In this document: positions 46,409-56,334 of the stretch, in pieces
Position numbering within the stretch: the first letter of the stretch is position 1
Layout of the letters: each line of letters opens with the position of its first letter
Origin: an uncultured Albidovulum sp.
GTDB taxonomy: Bacteria; Pseudomonadota; Alphaproteobacteria; Rhodobacterales; Rhodobacteraceae
Direction: 5' to 3'
DNA: 64,000 bases
Assembly: GCA_913064775.1 (NCBI GenBank)
Contig: CAJYAD010000005.1
Span: 62,001 to 126,000, forward strand
Program-made: the position numbers and the translations under genes
Notes under the pieces: model-generated
What the model saw: only the letters and a program-made list of their open reading frames with translations
Databases searched by the model: none
Told to the model about the DNA's origin: nothing

Positions 46409-48121
46409 ATGAGCACCGAAAAGACCCCCGGCCCGCGCCATAACCAGCGCGACATCTACCCCCCCACCGGCCCCGAGATCACCGCCAAATCCTGGCAGAC
46501 CGAGGCGGCGATGCGGATGCTGATGAACAACCTCCACCCCGACGTGGCGGAAAACCCGCATGAGCTGGTCGTTTATGGCGGCATCGGCCGCGCCGCCCGC
46601 ACATGGGAGGATTTCGACCGCATCGTCGCCTCGCTCAAATCGCTGGAAGACGACGAAACCCTCCTCGTCCAGTCCGGCAAACCTGTGGGCATCTTTCGCA
46701 CCCACCGCGACGCGCCCCGGGTGCTGATCGCCAATTCGAACCTCGTGCCCCACTGGGCCACCTGGGACCATTTCAACGAACTCGACAAGAAGGGCCTCGC
46801 GATGTACGGCCAGATGACCGCCGGGTCCTGGATCTACATCGGCACGCAAGGCATCGTGCAGGGCACCTATGAGACCTTCGCCGAGGCCGGCCGCCAGCAT
46901 TACGGCGGCAATCTGAAGGGCAAATGGATCCTCACCGCCGGCCTTGGTGGCATGGGCGGCGCACAGCCGCTGGCCGCGGTGATGGCCGGCGCCTGCTGCC
47001 TTGCGGTGGAATGCGACGAGACCCGCGCCGATTTCCGCATCCGCACCCGCTATTGCGACGCCAAGGCCCATGACATCGACGAGGCCCTCGCCCTCATCGA
47101 CCAATGGACCCGCACCGGAGAGGCCAAATCCGTCGCCCTGATCGGCAACGCCGCCGACATCTTCCCCGAACTTGCCGCGCGGCTGAAAGCCGGCGCCCCG
47201 ATGCCCAATGGCGGCCCCGACATCGTCACCGACCAGACCTCGGCCCATGACCCGCTGCACGGCTACCTGCCCAAGGGCTGGACCGTCGCCGAATGGCGCG
47301 CCAAGCAGGAAACCGCGCCGAAAGAGGTCGAAAAGGCCGCCCGCGCCGCGATGCGCGACCATGTCGCCGCGATGGTCGATTTCTGGAACGCGGGCGTGCC
47401 CACGCTCGATTACGGCAACAACATCCGCCAGGTGGCAAAAGAGGAAGGGCTAGAGAACGCCTTTGCCTTCCCCGGATTTGTCCCCGCCTATATCCGCCCG
47501 CTCTTTTGCCGCGGCATCGGTCCGTTCCGCTGGTGCGCGCTGTCGGGCGACCCCGAAGACATCTACGCCACCGACGCCGCGATGAAGCGGCTGTTCCCCG
47601 ACAATGCCGATCTGCACCGCTGGCTCGACATGGCGCGCGAACGCATCGCGTTCCAGGGCCTGCCCGCCCGGATCTGCTGGATCGGCCTGGGCGAGCGCCA
47701 CCGCGCCGGGCTGATGTTCAACGAGATGGTCCGCACCGGAGAGCTGAAGGCCCCGATCGTCATCGGCCGCGACCACCTCGACAGCGGCTCCGTCGCCTCG
47801 CCCAATCGCGAGACAGAGGCGATGCGCGACGGCTCCGACGCGGTCTCGGACTGGCCACTGCTGAACGCGCTGCTGAACACCGCCTCGGGCGCCACCTGGG
47901 TCAGCCTGCACCACGGCGGCGGCGTCGGCATGGGCTTCTCGCAGCATTCCGGCATGGTCGTGGTCTGCGACGGCACCGAGGATGCCGACCGCCGGCTTAG
48001 CCGCGTGCTCTGGAACGACCCGGCCACCGGCGTCATGCGCCACGCCGACGCGGGATACGAGGTCGCGCAAGACTGCGCCCGCGAACACGGGCTGCGCCTG
48101 CCCGGCATTCTGGGAAACTGA
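46409..48121 (+). CDS. hutU: Urocanate hydratase
   Basis: 570 aa; adds water to urocanate using NAD+ as a catalytic electrophile. Conserved blocks: [62 protein letters not shown] and [25 protein letters not shown] precedes the ATG. The hutI-hutH-hutU order is co-directional, interrupted only by an A/B repeat between hutH and hutU. Confidence 0.98.
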   Translation: MSTEKTPGPRHNQRDIYPPTGPEITAKSWQTEAAMRMLMNNLHPDVAENPHELVVYGGIGRAARTWEDFDRIVASLKSLEDDETLLVQSGKPVGIFRTHRDAPRVLIANSNLVPHWATWDHFNELDKKGLAMYGQMTAGSWIYIGTQGIVQGTYETFAEAGRQHYGGNLKGKWILTAGLGGMGGAQPLAAVMAGACCLAVECDETRADFRIRTRYCDAKAHDIDEALALIDQWTRTGEAKSVALIGNAADIFPELAARLKAGAPMPNGGPDIVTDQTSAHDPLHGYLPKGWTVAEWRAKQETAPKEVEKAARAAMRDHVAAMVDFWNAGVPTLDYGNNIRQVAKEEGLENAFAFPGFVPAYIRPLFCRGIGPFRWCALSGDPEDIYATDAAMKRLFPDNADLHRWLDMARERIAFQGLPARICWIGLGERHRAGLMFNEMVRTGELKAPIVIGRDHLDSGSVASPNRETEAMRDGSDAVSDWPLLNALLNTASGATWVSLHHGGGVGMGFSQHSGMVVVCDGTEDADRRLSRVLWNDPATGVMRHADAGYEVAQDCAREHGLRLPGILGN

Positions 48122-48125
48122 TCCC

Positions 48126-48193
48126 GTTCTTTCTGGCAAAAATATCCTCGGGGGTGAATGGGCCGCAGGCCCAGAGGGGGCAGACAGCCCCCT
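48126..48193 (-). repeat. A-type intergenic repeat, copy 7
   Basis: Inverse orientation: TTCTTTCTGGCAAAAATATC then CTCGGGGG, stem GGGCC-GCA-GGCCC, and stem GGGGGC-AGACA-GCCCCC. It lies between convergent hutU and the hydroxyacid dehydrogenase gene; probable transcript-end structure. Confidence 0.8.
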
Positions 48194-48206
48194 TCCGCCG
48201 CCCCCG

Positions 48207-49151
48207 CTAAACCACCACGCGGGCCGGATCGACGCGCCCGGCCAGCACATCCAGCACATTCTGCGCCGCCATCATCCCCATCTGCCGAAACGCCCCCTCG
48301 CTCGCCGCCGCGGAATGCGGCGTAAGGATGCAATTGGGCAGATGCAGAAGCGGGCTGCCGGCGGGTAGCGGCTCGGCCTCGGTCACATCCAGCGCGACGC
48401 CACCCAGATGTTCGGCCCCCGGCAGTGCCGCCTCGTCGATCAGCCCGCCACGCGCCGTATTCACCACGAAGGCCCCCGCAGGCAGCGCCGCCAGCTGAGC
48501 CGCGCCGATCATCCCGCGCGTGGCCGCGCTCAGCGGGCAATGCAGGCTCAGCACATCGGCCTCGGCCAGCGCCGCGCCCAGATCGCGCGCCACCCGGTAA
48601 CCCTCGGGCGTCTGCGCGCCGGTCAATGAGCGCGACAGAACCGTCACCTGCATCCCCACCGCCGCCGCCAGCGCCGCCAGCCGCCGCCCCGAGGCACCGA
48701 ACCCCACCACAAGCAGGCGCCGCCCGGCAATATCGACGATCCGCGCCCGGCCATGCGCGGCCTCCCCGGCGCGGGCGACGCGCTCCATCTGCGGAAGGCT
48801 CTTGGCCAGCGCGAAGATCAGCGCCAGCGCATGTTCGGCGACCGAATTGGCATTGGCGCCGGGCGTGTTGGTCACGGTGATGCTCGCGGCCCGGGCGGCG
48901 GCAAGGTCGATATTGTCCACCCCAACCCCGTGTTTCGAGATATGGCGCAGCCCGCCGCCCTGCTGACCGCCAGCCATCGGACCACCCGCCATCTGCCCGC
49001 CGCCCATCTGATCGGGCCCGATCGGATGCACCCGCACGATCACCGCGTCCACCTCGGCCGCCGGCACCTCGTGCAGAACCTCGCAGCCCGCCGCGCGCAG
49101 CAGCGCCTCGGCGTCGGCATGGATCGGCTCGGTCACCAGAACCCGCGTCAT
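48207..49151 (-). CDS. D-isomer-specific 2-hydroxyacid dehydrogenase
   Basis: 314 aa; NAD(H)-dependent. The nucleotide loop is VVGFGASGRRLA; catalytic Arg is in VVNTARGGLID, Glu in DVTEAEPLP, and His in ILTPHSAAAS, as in phosphoglycerate-dehydrogenase relatives. The substrate is not predictable. Residues 48-67 are an odd Gly/Met/Gln-rich stretch made of four five-residue units (QMGGG, QMAGG, PMAGG, QQGGG) where relatives have a helix. It is co-directional with Anbu, ending the minus-strand run. Confidence 0.9.
   Translation of the reverse strand: MTRVLVTEPIHADAEALLRAAGCEVLHEVPAAEVDAVIVRVHPIGPDQMGGGQMAGGPMAGGQQGGGLRHISKHGVGVDNIDLAAARAASITVTNTPGANANSVAEHALALIFALAKSLPQMERVARAGEAAHGRARIVDIAGRRLLVVGFGASGRRLAALAAAVGMQVTVLSRSLTGAQTPEGYRVARDLGAALAEADVLSLHCPLSAATRGMIGAAQLAALPAGAFVVNTARGGLIDEAALPGAEHLGGVALDVTEAEPLPAGSPLLHLPNCILTPHSAAASEGAFRQMGMMAAQNVLDVLAGRVDPARVVV
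48951..49010 (-). repeat. Four 15-bp in-frame tandem units inside the dehydrogenase gene
   Basis: Four 15-base units (minus strand: CAGATGGGCGGCGGG and three variants) encode QMGGG-QMAGG-PMAGG-QQGGG. The reading frame stays open. It looks like recent slippage expansion within a coding region. Confidence 0.8.
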
Positions 49152-49167
49152 GCGCCCCCGCCCCGCC

Positions 49168-49893
49168 TCAGATCTCGATCCGGGAGAAACCGTCGCGCAA
49201 CGCCTGGCTCCAGGCCTCGCTCATCTCACGGAAAGCATCGTCCCCGGCCTCGATCCGGCGCTGCAGCGTGGCGCGACAGGCGTCGTTCTCGATCACCGTC
49301 AGATCCAGCGGCATGCCCACGGACAGGTTCGAGCGCAGCGTCGAATCCATCGACAACAGCACCGCCTTCTGCGCGTCGTGCAGCGTGGTCTCCATCGTCA
49401 CCACCCGGTCGAGGATCGGCTTGCCGTATTTATGCTCGCCGATCTGCAGATAGGGCGTGTCCTGGGTCGCCTCGATGAAATTGCCCTCGGGGTAGATCAG
49501 GAACATCCGCATCGCGCCGCCGCGGCGCTGCCCGGCGACGATCAGCGAGGCCGAGGTCGACACTTTCGCGGCGTTCATCTTGGCGTCGATGTCCTGGCGC
49601 ACCGAGGCGAGGGTATTGCCGACGATCTCGGCCACCTTCAGCATCGACGGCGCCTTCATGATCGAGTTGTGGTGTTCGCCGTCGGGATCCTCGATCGCGT
49701 CCTGCAACAGCGCCATCGCCGTCTGGGTGACCGACAGACTGCCGGCGGTCAGGATGGCGACCACCCGCTCTCCCGGTTCCTCGAAGAGGAAGGTCTTGCG
49801 GTAGACCGCGATGTTGTCGAGCCCGGCATTGGTGCGGGTGTCGGACAGAAGGACGATGCCCTCGTTCAGAAGAAGGCCGACGCAATAGGTCAT
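49168..49893 (-). CDS. Anbu, ancestral beta-subunit proteasome homologue
   Basis: 241 aa of the Ntn-hydrolase fold. N-terminus MTYCVGLLL exposes Thr as nucleophile once Met is removed; SDTRTNAG and YRKTF give the Asp and Lys that match proteasome Asp17 and Lys33. The pattern agrees with bacterial Anbu (BPH), which forms helical assemblies rather than a barrel. The three genes upstream on the same strand (ATP-grasp, alpha-E, transglutaminase) are the classic Anbu neighbours. Its substrates are not established. A G-rich tandem repeat precedes it. Confidence 0.93.
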   Translation of the reverse strand: MTYCVGLLLNEGIVLLSDTRTNAGLDNIAVYRKTFLFEEPGERVVAILTAGSLSVTQTAMALLQDAIEDPDGEHHNSIMKAPSMLKVAEIVGNTLASVRQDIDAKMNAAKVSTSASLIVAGQRRGGAMRMFLIYPEGNFIEATQDTPYLQIGEHKYGKPILDRVVTMETTLHDAQKAVLLSMDSTLRSNLSVGMPLDLTVIENDACRATLQRRIEAGDDAFREMSEAWSQALRDGFSRIEI

Positions 49894-49924
49894 GGGTTTT
49901 CACGAAAAGGCGCGAAGCGGGCGC

Positions 49925-49968
49925 GGGGTTGGAATGGGGTTGGAACGGGGTTGGCATGGGGTTGGAAC
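49925..49968 (+). repeat. Four 11-bp G-rich tandem repeats upstream of anbu
   Basis: Units GGGGTTGGAAT, GGGGTTGGAAC, GGGGTTGGCAT, GGGGTTGGAAC, followed by GGG. Four G4 tracts with 7-base loops fit the standard quadruplex pattern on the plus strand, which is the template strand for anbu. It fills much of the gap between transglutaminase and anbu. Confidence 0.85.
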
Positions 49969-49999
49969 GGGCCGACCGGCAAGACCGAGTCGGACGACC

Positions 50000-50815
50000 C
50001 TATTGCTGCACCGCCGCGATCGCAACAGTGACATCAAGGTTCTCTTCGCCGGTGCCGCGCGCGGTGCCACGGATCGGCGCGGCGTCCTGCGCGTCAAATC
50101 CCGATCCGAGGCGGATATACTGGGCGTTCGGGCAGCAGCGGTTGGCCGCGTCGAAACCGACCCAGGCGGACAGCCCCTCGATCCAGATCTCGGCCCAGGC
50201 ATGGGCGGCCTCGTTCGGGCCGTCGCCTTCGCCGACCATCAGATAGCCCGAGACATAGCGCGCCGGCAGGCCCAGCGAACAGGCGCAGGCGATCAGCGCA
50301 TGGGCATGGTCCTGGCAGACGCCCGCGCCCAGCGCCAGGGCCTCGGCGGCGGTGGTGCCGGCATCGGTCTGGCCGGGGCGATACGCGATCGCGTCCGCCA
50401 CCCCGGCCATCAGCCGATGCGCCTGATCCAGCGGATCCTCGGCCCCCGCCACGGCCTTTTGCGCAAGCGCGCGCAGGGCGCCGTCGGGGCGGGTGGGCGC
50501 GGTCTTTCGCAGATAGACCGGCGGCGCCACCACCTCCTTGTGGCCGCGCAGGACGCCGGCGGTATCGACCGTCTCGATCACGCCTTCGACCAGCACCTCG
50601 ATCTCGGACACCGGGCCCTGCACCGTATGGGCCTGCACCCAATCGCCAGCGCCGTCGCGAAACCCGCCGCCGATCACCGAGCCCGACACGGTGACCCGCC
50701 AGTCGCGCGGCTGCTGCCCCTCGAACGCGGCCGGGGTCAGGCGATGGCTTTGCACGACGCCGCGCACCGGCGCGTCATAGCGGTAGAGCGTGCGGTGGGT
50801 GACGGTCAGGATCAT
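50000..50815 (-). CDS. Transglutaminase-like cysteine protease of the Anbu locus
   Basis: 271 aa with a bacterial transglutaminase N-terminal beta domain (MILTVTHRTLYRYDAPVRG) and a papain-like triad: Cys167 in GAGVCQDHAH, His205 in NEAAHAWAEI and Asp222 in GFDAANRC. Transglutaminase-fold proteins of this group are thought to be peptidases or amide-bond enzymes. The start overlaps the alpha-E stop by four bases (ATGA). Part of the Anbu operon. Confidence 0.92.
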   Translation of the reverse strand: MILTVTHRTLYRYDAPVRGVVQSHRLTPAAFEGQQPRDWRVTVSGSVIGGGFRDGAGDWVQAHTVQGPVSEIEVLVEGVIETVDTAGVLRGHKEVVAPPVYLRKTAPTRPDGALRALAQKAVAGAEDPLDQAHRLMAGVADAIAYRPGQTDAGTTAAEALALGAGVCQDHAHALIACACSLGLPARYVSGYLMVGEGDGPNEAAHAWAEIWIEGLSAWVGFDAANRCCPNAQYIRLGSGFDAQDAAPIRGTARGTGEENLDVTVAIAAVQQ

Positions 50816-51768
50816 CGCACATCCCCGCTGAGGTAATCTTCACGCACCAGCCGCGCCAGATCGGCCACGTCGTGCACGAAGCGGCCCAGGAATTCGTGCA
50901 GCCCCTCGTCGAAGATCGTATCGGGGGTCATGGCGGACAGATCCTCGCGCATGCGCCGGGCCAGGGCCTGGGTCCCGGTCGGGCGGGCGTAGCCCTCGGC
51001 CAGGCGGTCGAGATGGGTGACCATGCCCGAGGCGCAGGTGATCAGCGAGCGCGGGCATTGCCCGTTGAGGATCAGGAAATCGGCGATCTTGCGCGCCGTG
51101 ACCTCGCCGCCATAGGCCCAGCGAAAGGCGCGCAGCACCGACAGCGCGCGCAGCAGGGTGATCCACTGGTAATTGTCATAGCCGGTGCCGACCAGATCAA
51201 GCTGCGGCAGCAGCACATAGTACTTCACATCCATCAGCCGCGCGGTGTTGTCGGCGCGTTCCAGATTGTAGCCCAGATGCAGGAAATCCCAGCCGTCGTT
51301 GCGCAGCAGCGTGGTGTCGATCGCGCCCTTGATCATCGCTGTCTTGTTGGTCGTCCACTCCGCCAGCGCAGGGATGTCCAGCTCGGACCGCTCGGTGCGT
51401 TCCAGTTGCCGCAGCTCCTGAAAGGCAGTGTTCAGCGCATCCCAGACCTGGGCGGTCAGCGCCGAGCGCACGATGCGCGCATTCTCGCGCGCCTGCGACA
51501 CGCAGGAGGCAATGGACGACGGGTTGTCGTAATCGAAGAACACATAGCTTTCGATGTTGCGCTGCACCGCCTCGCCGTATTTGCGCGCGAAGCCCTCGGC
51601 GGTGCCCGAGGCCTGCAGAAGGCTGTCCCATTCGTTGCGAAAGCCCGCGCCGCCCGCGTCGGGCACCAACGAGATCCGCTCTCCCACCTGCAAAAGGCGC
51701 GCCATGGTCTCGGCCCGCTCGATGTAGCGGGCGATCCAGTAAAGGTTGTCAGCGGTCCGGCTTAGCAT
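50812..51768 (-). CDS. Alpha-E domain protein (DUF403)
   Basis: 318 aa from the ATG at 51768. All-helical alpha-E fold: LSRTADNLYWIARYIERAETMARLLQ at the N-terminus and RADNTARLMDVKYYVLLPQ later match the family. The function is unknown; it is always found with ATP-grasp and transglutaminase partners and may assist peptide-ligation or tagging. Begins 4 bases after the ATP-grasp stop. Confidence 0.93.
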   Translation of the reverse strand: MLSRTADNLYWIARYIERAETMARLLQVGERISLVPDAGGAGFRNEWDSLLQASGTAEGFARKYGEAVQRNIESYVFFDYDNPSSIASCVSQARENARIVRSALTAQVWDALNTAFQELRQLERTERSELDIPALAEWTTNKTAMIKGAIDTTLLRNDGWDFLHLGYNLERADNTARLMDVKYYVLLPQLDLVGTGYDNYQWITLLRALSVLRAFRWAYGGEVTARKIADFLILNGQCPRSLITCASGMVTHLDRLAEGYARPTGTQALARRMREDLSAMTPDTIFDEGLHEFLGRFVHDVADLARLVREDYLSGDVR

Positions 51769-51772
51769 TGCA

Positions 51773-53188
51773 TCACTCCGCCAACACCCAGGTGTCCTTG
51801 ACGCCGCCACCTTGCGAGGAATTCACCACCAGGCTGCCCTCGGTCAGCGCCACCCGGGTCAGGCCGCCGGGCACCAGTTCGATCCGCTCGCCCATCAGGC
51901 AATAGGGACGCAGATCGACATGGCGGGGCGCGATGCCCTGCTCGACGAAGGTCGGACAGGTCGACAGCGCCAGCGTCGGCTGGGCGATGTAATTGCCCGG
52001 GTTCTCCTCGATCTTGGCGCGGAAGGCGGCGATCTGTTGCTTGGTGCTGCACGGCCCCACCAGCATGCCGTAGCCGCCCGATCCATGGACCTCTTTCACC
52101 ACCAGATCATGCAGGTTCTCCAGCACGTATTTCAGCTCATCCGCGCGGGAGCATTGCCAGGTCGGGACGTTTTCAAGGATCGGCTCCTCGCCCAGATAGA
52201 AGCGCACCATTTCGGGCACATAGGTGTAGACCGCCTTGTCATCGGCCACCCCCGCGCCGGGCGCCGAGGCGATCGTCACCCCGCCCGAACGGTAGACATC
52301 CATCAGCCCCGGCACGCCCAGCGTGCTGTCAGGCCGAAAGCACAGCGGATCGAGGAAGGCGTCGTCGATCCGGCGGTAGATCACATCCACCTTCTTCGGC
52401 CCCTCGGTGGTGCGCATCCAGACGAATTCGCCCTCGACGAACAGATCCTGCCCCTCGACCAGCTCCACCCCCATCAGATCGGCAAGGAAGGAATGCTCGT
52501 AATAGGCGCTGTTGAAATGGCCCGGGGTCAGGATCGCGACGGTGGGGTCGCGGTCGCATTTCATCGGCGCGACCGAGGCCAGGGTGCGGCGCAGAAGCTC
52601 GGGGTAGCGGTCGACCGGCTGGATCGGGTTTTCGCGGAAAAGCCCCGGGAACATCCGCATCATGATCTCGCGGTTTTCCAGCATGTAGCTGACCCCCGAG
52701 GGGGTGCGGCAATTGTCTTCCAGCACATAGAACTGATCGGGGCCGGTGCGCACCAGGTCGATGCCGACGATATGGGAATAGACCCCGCGCGGCGGGGTAA
52801 AGCCCACCACGGCCTTCTCATAGGCGTCGTTGCGGTAAACCAGATGGGCGGGGATGCGGCCGGCACGCACGATCTCGCCGCGACCGTAGACATCGACGAG
52901 AAAGGCGTTGAGCGCCCGCGCCCGCTGCTTGATCCCGCGCTCCAGCCGGGCCCATTCCGCACCGGTGAAGACCCGGGGAAACATGTCGAAAGGGATCAGC
53001 CGGTCGGGATCGCCGCCCTCGCCGTAAACTGCGAAGGTGATGCCGATGCGGCGAAACAGCGCCTCGGCCTCGGCCTGTTTCAGATGCCGCAGTTCGGCCG
53101 GCATGGTGTTGGTCCAGGCCTCAAGCCCGGCATAGGGCGGGCGTACCTGCCCGTCATCGTACATCTCGTTGAAATAGCTTGGTGGCAT
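51773..53188 (-). CDS. Circularly permuted ATP-grasp protein (DUF404/DUF407)
   Basis: 471 aa from the ATG at 53188. Begins YFNEMYDDGQVRPPYAGL, then LIPFDMFPRVFTGAEWARLE and VLEDNCRTPSGVSYMLENR, all hallmark segments of this circularly permuted ATP-grasp family; VVKEVHGSGGYGML carries the ATP-grasp Lys/Gly loop. It may catalyse peptide-bond formation on an unknown acceptor. First gene of the Anbu operon. An in-frame Met at 53227 is a less likely start. Confidence 0.92.
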   Translation of the reverse strand: MPPSYFNEMYDDGQVRPPYAGLEAWTNTMPAELRHLKQAEAEALFRRIGITFAVYGEGGDPDRLIPFDMFPRVFTGAEWARLERGIKQRARALNAFLVDVYGRGEIVRAGRIPAHLVYRNDAYEKAVVGFTPPRGVYSHIVGIDLVRTGPDQFYVLEDNCRTPSGVSYMLENREIMMRMFPGLFRENPIQPVDRYPELLRRTLASVAPMKCDRDPTVAILTPGHFNSAYYEHSFLADLMGVELVEGQDLFVEGEFVWMRTTEGPKKVDVIYRRIDDAFLDPLCFRPDSTLGVPGLMDVYRSGGVTIASAPGAGVADDKAVYTYVPEMVRFYLGEEPILENVPTWQCSRADELKYVLENLHDLVVKEVHGSGGYGMLVGPCSTKQQIAAFRAKIEENPGNYIAQPTLALSTCPTFVEQGIAPRHVDLRPYCLMGERIELVPGGLTRVALTEGSLVVNSSQGGGVKDTWVLAE

Positions 53189-53320
53189 ACTTGTTATCGT
53201 TCGCTTTCTGCCAATCCCCATCTCCACAACTTAAACAGTCTGTCGCCGGTATTGAAAGGGGGTCGTGAAAGCTGTGGCGGGGAACGGGGATCGATGACGG
53301 CGCATCTGCCCGCAATTTGG

Positions 53321-53510
53321 GCGCCGGGGGTTTCACACCCCGTCGCCATCGTCGCTCGAAGTTGCCAATGGCTGCGCCACTGGTCCGGGCCCATCGGCGA
53401 CGGCGCTCTGATGCCGACCCCGTGGGATATTTCCACCAGAAAGAAAGCCGAGAGGTTTTAAGCTTTCATTGTTCCCGAAATACGCCGGGGGTGCGGGGGC
53501 AGCACCCCGC
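53321..53510. repeat. A-type intergenic repeat, copy 8 (pair) with nested B element
   Basis: Left: GCGCCGGGGGTTTCACACCC, then B (53342-53401), then GACCCCGTGGGATATTTCCA and CCAGAAAGAAAG. Right, inverted: GCTTTCATTGTTCCCGAAAT, ACGCCGGGGGTG and a GGGG-TGCTG-CCCC type stem. Relative to copy 2 the B element is inserted between TTTCACACCCC and the CCCCGTGG part of A. Lies after livF on its 3' side. Confidence 0.85.
53342..53401. repeat. B-type nested repeat, second long copy
   Basis: 60 bases with termini GTCGCC/GGCGAC and internal GTTGCCAATGGCTGCGCCAC. Opposite orientation to the copy at 46283 and nearly identical after reversal. Confidence 0.85.
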
Positions 53511-53540
53511 CGCCGACGCAGGCGACAAGGCCGCGCCGCG

Positions 53541-54332
<792 letters not shown>

Positions 54333-54343
54333 CCTGTCGCTCC

Positions 54344-55102
54344 TTAATCGGCGGCTTCGCCGAGATAGGCCTCGCGGACCTTCGGGTTGCCCTTGATGTT
54401 TTCGGGCGTGTCCTCGACCAGGGGCGAGCCCTGGGCCAGCACGGTGATCCGTTCGGCCAGCGAAAACACCACATGCATGTCATGTTCGATGATCGCCATG
54501 GTGATCGGACGCGTCGCCTTGATCTCCTTCAGAAGATCGATCGTGTTGTTGGTGTCGGCGCGCGCCATGCCGGCGGTGGGTTCGTCGAGCAGCAGAAGTT
54601 TGGGTTCCTGCACCAGGCACATCGCCATCTCCAGCCGCCGCTTGTCGCCGCGCGACAGGGTGCCGGCGTGCAGGTCGCGCTTTTCCAGCATGTGCAGATC
54701 CGTCAGCATCTTCTCGGCCTGATAGACGATCTCGTCCTCGGCCTCGACTCGCTCGAACGCATGCAGCCGGAACGACCCGTCGCGCTTGGCGAAACAGGGG
54801 ATCATCACGTTTTCCAGCACCGTCAGGTCGCTGAAGATCTCGGGCGTCTGGAACACGCGGGAAATCCCCATCTGGTTGATCTCATGCGGCTTTCGCCCCA
54901 GCACCGACTTGCCGTCGAACAGCACCGATCCGGTGTCGGGGATCAGCTTGCCGACAAGCACGTTCAGCAGCGTCGACTTGCCCGCCCCGTTCGGCCCGAT
55001 GATCGCATGCACCGTGTTCTCGGCCACCGAAAGGTTCACGTCGCCCAGCGCCTGCAACCCGCCGAAGCGCTTGCTCACGCCCTTGACTTCAAGAATGCCC
55101 AT
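54344..55102 (-). CDS. Branched-chain amino acid-type ABC transporter ATPase, LivG
   Basis: 252 aa from the ATG at 55102. Walker A GPNGAGKS at residues 36-43; the signature is unusual, TLSRGDKRRLEMAM instead of LSGGQQ, which is seen in some LivG/urea-type subfamilies. Walker B LLLLDEPTAGM follows. Pairs with LivF as heterodimer. 11-base gap to livF. Confidence 0.94.
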   Translation of the reverse strand: MGILEVKGVSKRFGGLQALGDVNLSVAENTVHAIIGPNGAGKSTLLNVLVGKLIPDTGSVLFDGKSVLGRKPHEINQMGISRVFQTPEIFSDLTVLENVMIPCFAKRDGSFRLHAFERVEAEDEIVYQAEKMLTDLHMLEKRDLHAGTLSRGDKRRLEMAMCLVQEPKLLLLDEPTAGMARADTNNTIDLLKEIKATRPITMAIIEHDMHVVFSLAERITVLAQGSPLVEDTPENIKGNPKVREAYLGEAAD

Positions 55103-55116
55103 CCGCCTGTTCCTTC

Positions 55117-56331
55117 CTATTCGGCCACATGCGGCGCGGGTTTCGGGGGATGCGCGGGGCCGTCGCCGCCCGCGCCCTGCTTGCGCCGAAACAGCCGCCC
55201 GATGCGCTGCCCGCCCTCGACCAGACCGCCGGGCAGGAAGATCACCACCAGCATGAAGAGCAAGCCCAACGTCAGATGCCAGCCCTCGCCGGTGAAGCGC
55301 GCGAACAGCCACACCAGCGGGTCCTGGATCCAGTGCGGCAGGAAGGCGAACCACGAATGCAGCACGTTGTCGTTGATCTTCGAGAAGATGTTCTCGAAAT
55401 ACTTGATGAAGCCCGCGCCCAGCACCGGCCCCAGCATGGTGCCCGCGCCGCCCAGAATGGTCATCAGCACGACCTCTCCGCTGGCGGTCCATTGCATCCG
55501 CTCGGCCCCTGCCAGCGGGTCCATCGCCGCCATCAGGCCACCGGCCAACCCGGCATACATCCCCGAGATCACGAAGGCCGCCAGCGTATAGGGCCGCGCG
55601 TTGAGGCCGGTATAGCTCATCCGGTGCTGGTTCGACTTCACCGCCCGCAGCATCATCCCGAACGGCGAGCGGAAGATCCGCAGCGCGATGTAGAACATCA
55701 CCACCGAGATCATCCCGCAGACGTAATAGCCGACGTTGAACTGGAACAGACGGCCCAGGAACTCAACCTTCAGGGTGGAATTCATTGCCAGCCCGAACAG
55801 GCTGGTGTCGGGCAGCGAGCCGGAAGTATTCGCCGCATCCAGCACCCGCGGGTCGTCCAGCGCCAGTTGCAGCCCGGTCTCGCCGTTGGTCAGCGGCGTC
55901 AGCACCGAATAGGCCATGTTGAACGACATCTGCGCGAAGGCCAGCGTCAGGATCGAGAAGTAGATCCCCGAGCGCCGCAGGCTGATATAGCCGATCAGAA
56001 GCGCGAAGACCCCGGCGATCACCACGCTCAGCCCGATCGCGGGCAGGATGTTCATGCTGAGCAGCTTGAACATCCACATCGCGGCATAGGAGCCCACGCC
56101 CAGAAAGGCGGCATGGCCGAAGCTGAGGTAGCCGGTCAGACCGAAGAGGATGTTGAAGCCCACCGCGAAGATCGAGAAGATCGCGATGCGCTGCATCAGG
56201 TCCGGGTAGCCCGCGTTGAACTGCGCCATGGCCGAATTTTCCGCGAAGGGATTCAGCAGGATCGGCGCCGCCAGCGTCAGCAGCAGCACGATCAGCAAGA
56301 AGCGCATGTCCTTCTTTTCCAGTCCGAGCAT
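55117..56331 (-). CDS. Branched-chain amino acid-type ABC permease, LivM
   Basis: 404-aa integral membrane protein with about eight to ten helices, including [20 protein letters not shown] and [15 protein letters not shown], the LivM hallmarks. Longer than E. coli LivM family core through insertion of a periplasmic-like segment around residues 150-190 ([16 protein letters not shown]). Follows livH by 3 bases. Confidence 0.95.
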   Translation of the reverse strand: MLGLEKKDMRFLLIVLLLTLAAPILLNPFAENSAMAQFNAGYPDLMQRIAIFSIFAVGFNILFGLTGYLSFGHAAFLGVGSYAAMWMFKLLSMNILPAIGLSVVIAGVFALLIGYISLRRSGIYFSILTLAFAQMSFNMAYSVLTPLTNGETGLQLALDDPRVLDAANTSGSLPDTSLFGLAMNSTLKVEFLGRLFQFNVGYYVCGMISVVMFYIALRIFRSPFGMMLRAVKSNQHRMSYTGLNARPYTLAAFVISGMYAGLAGGLMAAMDPLAGAERMQWTASGEVVLMTILGGAGTMLGPVLGAGFIKYFENIFSKINDNVLHSWFAFLPHWIQDPLVWLFARFTGEGWHLTLGLLFMLVVIFLPGGLVEGGQRIGRLFRRKQGAGGDGPAHPPKPAPHVAE

Positions 56332-56334
56332 GGC

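Larger units (their letters stand above)
53189..53540. other. Intergenic region upstream of the Anbu operon
   Basis: About 350 bases. The right portion is the composite A/B repeat (53321-53510). The left 130 bases should hold the Anbu-operon promoter and contain an AT-richer patch near 53180-53240 (leftward), but I see no clear -35/-10 pair. Confidence 0.4.

Noticed and set aside
46260-53400. Reading the A/B repeats as a CRISPR array
   Set aside because: Copies are far apart, palindromic and not interspersed with regular spacers; no cas genes.
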